Below, in pieces: positions 1 through 8,069 of a DNA stretch of 13,260 bases; within the stretch, counting starts at the first letter, position 1; every line of letters begins with the position of its first letter. Location: positions 1 to 13,260 of the forward strand of contig HG738226.1 of NCBI GenBank assembly GCA_000499405.2. The letters run 5' to 3'. The notes beneath the pieces are model-generated. The model did no database searches, had not been told where the DNA came from, and worked only from the letters and a program-made list of their open reading frames with translations. The DNA comes from Onchocerca volvulus. Its lineage: Eukaryota > Nematoda > Chromadorea > Rhabditida > Onchocercidae. Position numbers and translations under genes: made by a program.

Positions 1-771
1 TGTAGAAACATCGCTCATACATTAATCTGATAACGAGATAAGTATTGGCTGTCTAAAGGTAGGCTAAAGTGAGGAAAATCATTCGCGATTTGCGTATGAT
101 ATTTCGATCATGAGATGCGCTGCTTTTTCGGCTGTCTCGCCATCGCTAGGCAGTAAAGTCAATCGCTATAAAGTATTTCAAAAGATTGGGCTAAATCATC
201 TAGACTCTGCGATAATCCAAGCTACATGCTTTAATATAAGAACTGCATATTTAAAATTGCTGAAATGATTTATCCTACCTTTTGTCAACCGATTTACATC
301 AATATATTTCTTGATATGGTTGCCCAAAAAAATAAAACAACCGTTGTCTTCTGTAAAAACATCCGGAAAATAATATGCAGCAAATGATATCATATCTCGT
401 TTACTGACGAATTTTATGTACGGTAGTCGGTCTAATCGAAAAAGCCAGAGAGTCTAACTAAATCAAACCATTCGGTCCATTGAATCATCGTTTAGATGAT
501 AGTTGATAGATGCTATTCAGTCACAAATTTACAAAATGCAAATAGAAAATAGTCTGAATTCTAGACACTGACTTAATATATGATAAACCATCTGTCCAAT
601 CATCTTTCTTTCGCCGAATTGCAAGTAGTAACATCACATACTGCGAAAAATAATCAAAAAGAAGATGTACCTAAACTATTATCCAAACAACTTGCCTTAA
701 ATTATAATACAAACCCACTGAATGTATGGATAAGTTTTGGCACTAATGTCAGCGGAACATTTACCATTCCT
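1..771. other. 3' flank of the receptor gene, no recognised gene
   Basis: After the receptor stop the minus strand shows no clear AATAAA before about 400, so the 3' end is not defined. A minus-strand 65-codon ORF (393-196) is open but matches no family I recognise. A block at about 340-400 (CCGGAAAATAAT and flanking bases) matches 10490-10550 beside the receptor pseudogene, so the segmental duplication extends past the last exon. The plus-strand ORF at 580-840 runs antisense into exon 6 and is a shadow. Confidence 0.5.
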
Positions 772-3700
772 TCAATGACGAATTGTAGCCACGTGCTGCA
801 TCATGGTCATTTGCTGTGTTGTGGTCGCATGCTGTACTAGAAATGTTGGTATCGGCTTTACGACATTTTTTAAGCACAGAAGTTTCTTGAATTGTCTTTT
901 CAATTCGTTTCGATATTCCGTACTGCAATAGTATTTTTTTACTGTAAAAGCTATAGATTAAACCAATCGGTATTACTATCGCTAATCGTTAAGGATATCA
1001 TTAAATCTCCAATGCAATATTTCAACATTAAAATATTCCTTTCTAATGATTCACAATTTAGTTAATTTTTACCTTCTCCAATAATAAAATAAGCAATTGC
1101 ATGAAATGCTTATATTAAAAAATATTCCCGCGTAGCAGCCTACATAAAACGACATCATTTCAGAAAATTCCAAGAATACTGTTGACAGATAGATCACTAT
1201 TGATGTTAGATGTCCAAATCCAATAAATGCCACAATTATCTTTAATGTTTGCAACAATTCGAAATTTTTAATTGCTGAAATTAGTTGGTGTAATACTGTG
1301 ATAATTACTTCAGTTCCTAATTAATTGAAATTTCATAAAATCTTCAATAGACATGGTCCTTGCCGGGAAAGTTTTTAATATTGTGACAGAGACGAATCTT
1401 GATGAAAAAGATTTTATTAATTGATGGAGAATTGATTCTTCATCTATGATATAAGATAGAATAAAATAGATAATGTCATGATTGTAATTGATTGAATTTG
1501 ATTGTAATAGAAATGGACTGAAAAGTTGGACTGGATTTTAGAATGATTGTTGAATGAATTGACTAAGGAGTAACTTGAGTGAAGAACTGACTAATTTGGA
1601 ATTGATTGGAAAAAAACCGTATAACCGCCAGAACCTCCTTTTTATATCGATTTTGCCTGGTCTTTATAGTATACAGTGATTTATAATATGTCAATTATAT
1701 GAAGGATTTGCTTATCAGGACAAAGGATAAGAGATGGTCAGTGCTTATAGTAAGCTTTAGTTCTTACACCATTTCAGACAACATGAATTTTAGTATTTCA
1801 AACAATGCACGTGAGCTCTCTGAGCAGATTGGAAGAGGAGAGAGGCATGGATAAATGATTCACTGCCTGAGAAATATTACAAATTTGTATTGTACGAAAT
1901 ACTTTGATTATTTCATCACATTTATATCGCAAAATATTTCGGTTTATCAAGATTCCTACTGAAACAAAATGAATTCTTTTAGGAGGATGAATTTGAAGGT
2001 TACAGCCCAATTAAGTTACTTGAATTCGTCGTTTGGTAGCACTCTTGATTCGTAGAACGATAAGTTATTTTTGTTCGACTTTCGCATTGGTTTCTCAAAT
2101 GTTTCTAATTGAATTCTCCAATTCTCTTTGCTGAATTCTCGTCTTTGTTTTTAGAGGATATAGCATATTTATTGATCTATTGACGAGTCCTTCGTGTGGC
2201 ATTTTTACTGAGGCGTTTCTTGCTTTTCCATCTCTTCCTCTCTTAATCTCCATTTTAATTAATTTCCAAATGAAACTTCCACATGGTTCATTGACTAATG
2301 CAGTTTCTTTCTCATTTAATAGTCTTGAACTCTGTGTTTCTCAGAAAAGTATGTTTCCTTTGAGTTTCTTTTCTAAAGCTGATTAAATATTCATTTTTCC
2401 TAATTTTCTAAAAATTATCCAAGACTTTGAGAATGTTTGACCAATATTTAATAAGTTTTTCTTTAGTACTTGATTTATGAGAAGTAAATTCATCCTGGTT
2501 ATTGTATTTGTGTATGGAATGACCAGAGAAGCATTGGGAGAGATGAGACCGATTAGCCGTATGATTTCATAATCATCAAAGTTTCATGAAGTGAGTGGTC
2601 AGGTATTGTGAATATACTTTCTATTTCCGCCATTAGAGTTGTGAATTCTTTCTCCCATAATAATTTTCTACCAACAGTTTTTTTCATTGCTTTTTTAGTC
2701 AAAGTTATTTTTCATAAACTCCTTCACTCCACTGGTAATGAAATCCTTCCAGATCATCCTCTTTTGTGCTGAGAAATTCGTTAGTTTGGTATTTTGCTCC
2801 ATAATCGTTGAAAACTAGTCGGAATTTACTAGCATTATCATTCAAGATTAATTCAAGATGGTCTCGTCAGACAACGGATCTTTTTAATACGTTGAAGAAG
2901 TGCTCGGAATTCGAGCAAGCAGAAATTCGCTCGAATTCCGAGATGTCTAATCGTGTTTCAGTGTATCTGCTCTATAAAACGTGATGATAAGGTTAAAATC
3001 CTGTTGTGTTTGACATTGAATGAAGGTACCGTCGAGGAATCAGCTCCATTTCCAATTTTATCTCCAACTACTAGAAGTATAGATTTCAAAAAAAAAAAAA
3101 ATTTGTTTCGGAATATCGAAAACTCTTTCAAAATATACATTCACAGATGCAGAGGTAGAACGCAATTTATCAATTGAAGCTGTACAATCGAAAAGGATTG
3201 GCAATCCAGAATTTATTTCAAAATCCGCTCTCCCAAGCCCTTCCCTTGCGCTAAAAATGGAAAGACTTAAAGGCTGGTACTGATATTATGCGAATAACTA
3301 TTAACCAAATCCTATTTCACGTGAAACAACCGATAATAAACTCGCTTTGGAATCAAAAATTGGTAAATTGTTTGAAATGCGGTGATGAAGTTCAACAAAA
3401 ATGTTCTGTCTAGCGATATGCTTGGTAATGAAGACAGGAATTTAAACGGTCCTTTGCTATAATTGTCAGTACAATAATTGTTTTGAGTTTCTCCTCCTTT
3501 TTTTGGCTTTCTTTTTCTGTTTTTTTTCAATGAACGTAGTAGAACAGGTACGATTCGAGGCAATTTCCTCATGCATTTTCTATAAATTGACTGATTTTGA
3601 AGACACGATAAATTAAATGGCATAATTACCGCGCCATAATGAACTATTTTTACACTAACTTTCGCTCAATTATCATACAACCATCACACAACTATTATTA

Positions 3701-6700
3701 CCAATCTTTAGCGGTGACTCAAAGTAATGGCGAGAATTCTGGAACAGCCTCAATGCAGCTGATATCTTCAAAAAATCCCAGACAATCAGAAATTATTAGC
3801 TGTAAAAGAATATGGTATTCCCCCAAAGAATTACGATTGATAAGAACGGTGTTAATTGAAAAATATGGCGAATCTATCACAATAAAGAAGTTGCTTTATA
3901 AAAATTTCATTCTTTCAAAAGAAATGATAACGAATGAAATTCAGTCATTGATGGGAAGAATTCTCCGATTATGAAGCAATAGGTGAAAATCTAAACATTC
4001 CAGCATCGAAACTAAACAGAAAATACCCGCCAGTTTAGATTTTGGAAGAATTTATTAATTAAAATCGGAAAAAGAAAATTGGACTGTAAACAAACTCCAA
4101 CAATTCTTAACGAAATTGGTCGAAAGAAACGAAAAAGTAATTAGGACTCAAATTCTTAGAAAGGAAAAAAAATCAATTAACAAAAAACAAAACGAGAGCC
4201 GTACAGTATTAAGAGAGGAACCTCTACTTTATCTGTCACAAATCAAAAAAATCTAGCAGCGTTGAGCTAAAATCAAACCATATTCATTCATTTCTTTGCT
4301 CTGATCGATATTCGAATGACGCATTCTATACTTCAATTCTATCAATTTCCAGTATCATAACCCTCAGATAATTTCCCTACTACCAAAAAAAGGTTCACAC
4401 TGTGGTTGTATTATCGATATTCATCAATTATTGTCTACCATTTTACGACAAATAAAATTTGTCGTATCAAGGACTTTCATTCTGTAACAAAATCATCTCT
4501 ACCAAGTTCTTTCCTGATTTCAAACAATGCACATGAGCTGTATTAGTAGATCAGATGAGAGCTTTTGTACCGAAATATGGATAAGTGATTCATTTGTTGA
4601 GAAATATTACAAATTTCTATTATATAAAATACTTGGATTGTTTCATTATGTTTATATTATAAAACATTCCGATTTTGCTGACAATCTTAATATGAAAATG
4701 ATAGCAACTAAATAATTAGAGAAAAAAAAAAAAAAAAAAGAGGGATATTTATGGTAATATGATGATACGATGATACGGTAGAATGTTTTGGGCAAGCCAT
4801 CAAGCATTAATCAGATTTGATATTTTACTTATATTAATTAAATAACTCACTTGTTGCAGACTTCGCTATGATCCGACTAAGTACTGTATAAAGGGTAATT
4901 GTTGCTAAATTAATAAAGATTGATGAAACGCTCCAAATCAAACTTGAGTGACCATTATATACTGCTACCACATTACAGATTACTTCGACGCTGCAAATAA
5001 AATGAAGAGACATTAACGGTAATTGAAAAATAAAACAGAAGATAGAGCATTTAACGTATATTTCCAATATAAATATTTGGAAATATTTTTTGTTATTTTT
5101 CCACAATATCGAAAATCGAATGTACGAATATCCCATACAGTTTTTTAAAATTTTCAACGTTGTTGGAAAATTCGAAAATTTTATAAAACATGTAATAAAG
5201 TATCTCATAATATAAAAATATTTTTTTTAAAAGCTTTTTTATCTCATCTTTCGATTTCTTATTAAAAATGTTGAAATTTATGTTAATTTTACCTGAAATG
5301 TTGCAAAGACCAAGGTTTTTATATATCATTGAAAAAATGAAAATTACGCTAATTGCCCGTAATGTCGCAATGATCAACGCTTATGCGCATAAGATTAAGA
5401 TTCATTCGATATAAAAAGGATCATTTCTTTAGTTTTTCAACCATCATTTTTCAATCGGTTTCAATCAATAGTTGATTATTTAATCTGTTTCAAGTTGTCA
5501 TTCAATTGTTATTCAGTGCATAGGGAGTTAATCAGTTGATATTCAGGTAAGTAATTTAATATTCAGTCCCCAAGATTCATCTATACCAAACATAAAATAC
5601 CTTCCCGATAGGCGTTTATTTTTTAGGTTTCAAAATTTTTGACCTTTTACTGTTTTAGTAATAAAGTTTTTTCCGAGCATTTTCTCCATTATAGTTTTCT
5701 CAAAGCTTATTCTCTGGTTGTATTTTTCATCTCCTCATTATTAATCTTTCGTTTTGTATTTTTCCTAAACAAGGAAAAAGATTTTTCCGTTTTTCCATAT
5801 CAGTCGAAAAAAGCGAAATTAAAGAAGTTTTCTCGGTCAGAGATGGATTGACTTTTGTGGACTTTTTCTAAAAAAAATTATTATTCTGTCATGTTTGTCT
5901 GCATCTATTTGATTTCGAGTATTACTGCAGTTTCTATTAATTAATTATCTAGAAAATGTAACTTACTCAATTTCAGCATTTATTATAACCACTATGAGTA
6001 TAGCGACTGCATAAAGTACAGCTGGTGCAATCATTGCTGCGATATAAAACTTATTTTTCATTTTTTGATAGCTGCAAATGACAGTAACAATTTTTATTCA
6101 GAAATATATTCGACTTTGAAAGAAAACAGCAAATAATTTAGCCTCACCATTTGAGAAACGTAGCAACTTGTACCTGCCAGAAAAGTTGGATTTACTTGTC
6201 TTGTCCAGATGCTTACCTTAAAGGTTTTAGAATGGCGATAGCTCGATCCACACCAATAGGAAACAATATAATCATTGCAAAATTCAGACCGAAATTGGGT
6301 ATTAATTGTATCCAAATGCATGTCCATAAAGGTGTGAAATTAATTCCGGTGAAAATAAAGTATGCAAATGGGATATGGCTAATTTGATGAAGAATGTCGC
6401 CAAGTGCACACAGTGCTATGCATATGTTGTTAACATTGTGCAGATTTCTGGAATTCTTACGAATTATGAGAATCTCAAAATTATTTTGATGTTTGGAATT
6501 GAAATTTGTACTGATTTTAATATTTGCTACAAAAGGTTATAAATGTTAATTGTACTATTCACAAAAAAAAAAAAAAAACATAAAAACACATAAATTTAAT
6601 TCACATATAATTATATGTTATAAACAATTCAACTTTCCTTTTGCATATTTCTCAAGTATTCTCTGAATCTTTAAATCTTTTATTCTAATCTTGCTCGATA

Positions 6701-6955
6701 GCTCTATGCCTCACTTCTTCTCTGTTTTACTATTCTATACAAACCCTGAGTAATAGGGCAATGACCAATGATCAAACTGTTATTACTGATCAAATAATCA
6801 ATAGGAATCAAAAAATAATCGTAAATATTCAATTGATCAGAGATTTACTTGCTCTGAATAGTAGTTACAATGAGCGCCGTATTGCCAACAAAGCCAGTCA
6901 AAAGACAAAGCAGAAAAATGCATACACATGGTAGGATTGGTACCAGTATAGCCAT
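772..6955 (-). CDS. Srsx-type seven-transmembrane chemoreceptor, six exons
   Basis: Probable G-protein-coupled chemosensory receptor of the plasma membrane (nematode Srsx-like family), 311 residues. Coding exons on the minus strand are 6955-6849, 6447-6217, 6071-5967, 4990-4851, 1274-1073 and 922-772 (stop TGA 774-772). All introns start GT and end AG, and all five junction phases match (2/1, 2/1, 2/1, 1/2, 2/1). Exon 1 carries TM1 with G-F-V-G-N (residues 21-25). Exon 2 carries TM2-TM3, with Cys79 and the DRY-equivalent I-G-V-D-R-A-I-A (D103-R104). Exon 3 has TM4 and exon 4 TM5. Exon 5 has TM6-TM7, ending F-Y-Y-W-R. Exon 6 gives helix 8 (S-T-E-Y-R, 262-266) and a Thr/Gln/Met-rich tail. Length, seven segments and the YYWRSxEYR ending fit the family. 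The start is the ATG four bases after a TTTCAG acceptor. No stop or frameshift is seen. The main uncertainty is whether the 3576-base intron 4 really joins exons 4 and 5 of one gene. Ligand unknown. Confidence 0.8.
1355..1990 (-). repeat. Probable 3' LTR of the BEL/Pao relic
   Basis: It lies just downstream (minus strand) of the integrase end. Its first part (1990-1796) aligns with 4700-4516 over about 190 bases, for example a shared GAGAAATATTACAAATTT (plus strand) and CAAACAATGCAC. Further on, a TATA block CGATATAAAAAGG sits at 1649-1637, then a CAAT-rich leader, an AATAAA on the minus strand near 1417, and a block at 1401-1355 that also occurs at 5571-5613. Promoter, polyadenylation signal and position after pol fit a 3' LTR. 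The 1990-1798 ORF on this strand has no family match. Confidence 0.55.
1637..1649 (-). promoter_or_regulatory. TATA-box block of the minus-strand LTR
   Basis: CGATATAAAAAGG on the minus strand, followed downstream by a CAATCAATT-type leader and, near 1417, by AATAAA. This is the core promoter expected in an LTR. Confidence 0.6.
2050..2960 (-). pseudogene. BEL/Pao integrase C-terminal region, frameshifted
   Basis: Fragments in successive frames follow the order of a BEL/Pao integrase. At about 2860-2740 is N-D-N-A-S-K-F-R-L, the second catalytic Asp region. At 2708-2553 is [18 protein letters not shown] followed by an (A)EIESIF block. At about 2590-2430 are NFDDYEIIR and SPNASLVIP, and at about 2430-2350 [12 protein letters not shown] and [12 protein letters not shown]. 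At 2337-2098 is a DUF5641-like end with A-L-V-N-E-P, RGRDGK, K-M-P-H-E-G and [10 protein letters not shown]. At least four frameshifts and several stops separate them, so it is dead. A weaker match may extend to about 3140. Plus-strand ORFs at 2180-2386 and 2953-3177 are shadows. Confidence 0.85.
2903..2942. repeat. Perfect 14-bp inverted repeat
   Basis: CTCGGAATTCGAGC at 2903-2916 is exactly repeated in inverse at 2929-2942, with a 12-base spacer. It lies within the integrase relic. Confidence 0.9.
3105..3638. other. Relic-rich intron sequence without a confident gene
   Basis: A 14-base A run at 3088-3101 precedes this stretch. Both strands have short open stretches. On the plus strand about 3117-3278 reads through 50-odd codons to a stop, then about 3280-3420 gives another 40-odd, including a C-L-K-C-G-D motif. 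On the minus strand 3623-3312 is open for 103 codons. None matches a family I know. It may be further remains of the retroelement or of the broken ORF at 3639. Confidence 0.3.
3639..4256 (+). pseudogene. Broken plus-strand ORF, family not recognised
   Basis: Three plus-strand open stretches follow one another in different frames: 3639-3974 (111 codons), 3955-4038 (28 codons) and 4074-4256 (about 60 codons). The first holds a Trp-led helical block, [17 protein letters not shown] (residues about 56-72), reminiscent of a Myb/SANT-like first helix. The third begins with a similar K/E-N-W-T-V-N-K-L motif and turns Lys/Arg-rich. The pattern suggests a once-continuous protein of about 200 residues with two frameshifts, perhaps an inserted retroelement or retroposed gene. 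It lies antisense within receptor intron 4. I cannot assign a family, and a chance ORF is possible. Confidence 0.35.
4410..4700 (-). repeat. Probable 5' LTR remnant of the BEL/Pao relic
   Basis: A diverged direct repeat of 1990-1640, same orientation, about 2.7 kb away and on the opposite side of the integrase relic. The best stretch is 4700-4516. Beyond it the match weakens: minus-strand GTCCTTGATACGACAAAT aligns with GTCCTGATAAGCAAAT in the other copy, and ATCGATAATACAAC stands where the other copy has its TATA block. A simple segmental duplication is the alternative. An 18-base A run (4722-4739) follows on the plus strand. Confidence 0.45.
4444..4466. repeat. Perfect 10-bp hairpin
   Basis: TACGACAAAT (4444-4453) and ATTTGTCGTA (4457-4466) are exact inverse complements around a 3-base loop AAA. 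It lies in the probable 5' LTR remnant. The TTTGTCG core recalls the hairpin at 13162-13198. Confidence 0.85.
4722..4739 (+). repeat. A18 homopolymer
   Basis: Eighteen A in a row, followed by GAGGG and a short tandem GATGATAC x2 (4761-4776). It could be a retroposition tail on the plus strand or simple intronic low complexity. Other A runs occur at 3088-3101 (14), 6563-6578 (16) and 11889-11900 (12). Confidence 0.9.
5370..5640 (+). repeat. Plus-strand LTR-like promoter repeat in intron 3
   Basis: A perfect 14-base palindrome CTTATGCGCATAAG (5380-5393) precedes a TATA block CGATATAAAAAGG (5407-5419), identical over 13 bases to 1649-1637 on the minus strand. A CAAT-rich leader follows, then a consensus donor CAG|GTAAGT (near 5546), then a block at 5571-5613 (CAAGATTCATCT...TTCCCG) that aligns with 1401-1355, then TTTTTTAG|G at about 5627. 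The shared blocks in the same order mark it as a diverged solo LTR of the intron-4 element family, in the opposite orientation to the host gene. Its true ends are not visible. Confidence 0.5.
5407..5419 (+). promoter_or_regulatory. TATA-box block of the LTR-like repeat
   Basis: CGATATAAAAAGG, 13 of 13 bases shared with the minus-strand copy at 1649-1637, each followed by a CAAT-rich leader. A perfect palindrome ends 17 bases before the TATAAAAAG. Both copies lie in introns of the receptor gene, in opposite orientations. Confidence 0.6.
5641..5966. other. Rest of receptor intron 3, no feature
   Basis: T-rich sequence up to the exon 3 donor (GTAAGT at 5966-5961, minus strand). The plus-strand 70-codon ORF at 5639-5851 starts with TTG, is Phe/Lys-rich through composition and has no family match; I do not call it. 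Confidence 0.6.
6448..6848 (-). other. Receptor intron 1
   Basis: Donor GTAAAT at 6848-6843 and acceptor TTCCAG ending at 6448. It contains an A16 run (6563-6578) and a 16-base AT palindrome ACATATAATTATATGT (6603-6618). No exon-like sequence was seen. Confidence 0.7.
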
Positions 6956-6966
6956 TGACCTGAAAC
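6956..6966 (-). promoter_or_regulatory. Probable trans-splice acceptor before the receptor start codon
   Basis: On the minus strand GTTTCAG ends at 6960, then four bases (GTCA, 6959-6956) precede the ATG at 6955-6953. A TTTCAG only a few bases upstream of the first codon is the usual layout for SL1 trans-splicing in nematodes. It could instead be the acceptor of a cis intron with an unseen upstream exon, since GTCA is open in frame with the ATG. No convincing upstream exon was found between 6967 and 7560. Confidence 0.5.
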
Positions 6967-7559
6967 TGGAAGCGCTCAAAAATTCGAAATTAATTCAGAC
7001 TTGACTCATAATATATGTTGTTTTATGTGATTTTATTTCTTGAATTTAACTCAAAATCATGCATAACTTATAAACTTCTGTAAAAGAGGGCTTAAATTCG
7101 GCTAATAGAGCTGGATGTGCAGATGAGTAGAAATTGCGAACTATTGAGCGTCCATAAGATGTCCATTGAATATATGATAAGAATAACGAGAACTGAGACT
7201 CGAAGGAAGTCTGAATACTTCGTAAAGACAAAAACAAGAGAGTAGAGCGAAATAAATGTAAATAACACATTACTACATGCATTTTATGATTAAGCAAAAG
7301 ATTATTATTATGCTGCCATTCATGGCAACCGTATCATAATTAGTACTTTGTGAAAAATGGGAATGATTAATAGAAATTTTTTGAATGGACGCAAATGAGA
7401 ATTGATAGAATTTAGTGAAACTATTTACAAACCTTAAATAGAATAATTTGTAACCCTTGATGGTTGCATGAAATTTATTTCTTTGTTTCAAATCAAATGA
7501 CTTTGTTTTATGTGGCTTTATCAAACGTTTTAACCTTTGTTTTATGATGTTGTAAACAT
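6967..7559. other. Upstream region of the receptor gene
   Basis: Expected promoter or outron of the minus-strand receptor. Two minus-strand ORFs (7297-7046 and 7566-7273) are open for 83 and 97 codons but show no membrane or family pattern and look like AT-rich chance frames. No TATA or repeat stood out. Confidence 0.5.
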
Positions 7560-7950
7560 ACCACAAAAGCGCTCTCTCATACGCTTATAAAGAATAGCTT
7601 TCGCTACGGAGATGATTCTTTGTAGATCATTTTAAAGGAAGGCTATCGAAGAATGCGGTTGAATGCTTCGTCTGAGATATTTCAAGTTCCCTCTTATTCG
7701 TTATCCCTTTTTTCATATTGATAAATCGTCATTTAAATTGTTTGATTGATATAATTGATTTGCAATTGTTGCATACGTTGTCTTGTTGTCTAAATTTTTG
7801 CAATAAACGTTTAATTACCGAAGTTTGATATACCGCGAAGTTTCGATAACAATACGATAAGAAACAAGAACCCTTATCATTGTCATGGTTAAGACGATCA
7901 GCGATAGATGGCGCAAAGACATTGCAAGACGCAAAGATATTTTTTTCCAG
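7560..7950 (+). mobile_element. Old degenerate copy of the SL1-bearing LTR-like repeat
   Basis: From about 7688 to 7829 this aligns collinearly with 12958-13090: a CCCTCTT...TTCATA stretch, ATATAATTG, then AATTGTTGCATACGTTG (the other copy reads ATTGTTGCGTATGTTG), AATAAA, and an SL1-like 22-mer. Weaker similarity reaches back toward 7610 (ATCATTT...GGTTGAATG against ATCATTT...GGTCGAGTG). After the SL1-like part about 40 purine-rich bases also align loosely. Many substitutions and indels make it much older than the right-hand copy. The start at 7560 is approximate. Confidence 0.55.
7808..7829 (+). other. Diverged SL1-like sequence (19 of 22)
   Basis: CGTTTAATTACCGAAGTTTG plus AT differs from nematode SL1 at positions 1, 13 and 22 only. 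As at 13069, it is abutted by AATAAA (7802-7807). The base pair after it is AT rather than GT, so a donor-like site is absent here. Confidence 0.7.
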
Positions 7951-7952
7951 CA

Positions 7953-8069
7953 ATGCTTGCTATTCGAAAAAAGATTCAATTTTACTACGAAAATTTTGGA
8001 GCAGTGGAAGGAATACTAAGAAAAAAGCGAAGTAATAATATAAGAAAATATATTATAAAGAAAAACTAG
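7953..8069 (+). CDS. Possible 38-codon start fragment of an element ORF
   Basis: TTTTTTCCAG ends at 7950 and an ATG follows two bases later, opening 38 codons rich in Lys and Arg (MLAIRKKIQFYYENFG...). It lies just downstream of the old LTR-like repeat, where a retrotransposon gag would begin, and the younger copy has a splice donor in its leader (13248/13249). No Gag motif is recognisable. A chance ORF is equally possible. Confidence 0.2.
   Translation: MLAIRKKIQFYYENFGAVEGILRKKRSNNIRKYIIKKN

Larger units (their letters stand above)
1355..4700 (-). mobile_element. Decayed BEL/Pao LTR retrotransposon inside receptor intron 4
   Basis: Minus-strand pieces of the integrase end of a BEL/Pao Pol lie at about 2960-2050, flanked by diverged LTR-like repeats at about 4700-4410 and 1990-1355. 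The spacing of about 2.4 kb between repeats is far below that of an intact element (usually 5-7 kb), so gag, protease and most of RT/RNase H are deleted or unrecognisable. It has the same orientation as the host gene, and inserting into an intron it would have lengthened that intron without breaking the coding sequence. The edges are approximate; no target-site duplication could be identified. Confidence 0.7.

Noticed and set aside
580..840. Plus-strand 86-codon ORF
   Set aside because: Its second half is antisense to receptor exon 6, and the first half shows no family pattern.
2180..2386. Plus-strand 68-codon ORF rich in Phe, Ser and Leu
   Set aside because: It is antisense to the DUF5641-like end of the integrase on the minus strand.
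2477..2572. Plus-strand 31-codon ORF beginning with a signal-peptide-like run, 14 bases after a TTTCTTTAG acceptor
   Set aside because: It lies exactly antisense to recognisable BEL/Pao integrase fragments, so the hydrophobic start is best explained as a shadow.
4834..5377. Long minus-strand ORFs upstream of TM5
   Set aside because: Only 4990-4851 is the exon. The rest is intron 3 read through by chance, ahead of a good TTTGCAG acceptor.
6151..6387. Overlapping ORFs on both strands (6094-6327 minus and 6151-6387 plus)
   Set aside because: Both are out-of-frame shadows of receptor exon 2, whose real frame ends at the donor at 6216.
7729..7953. Minus-strand 74-codon ORF
   Set aside because: It is antisense to the old SL1-bearing repeat, with no family match.
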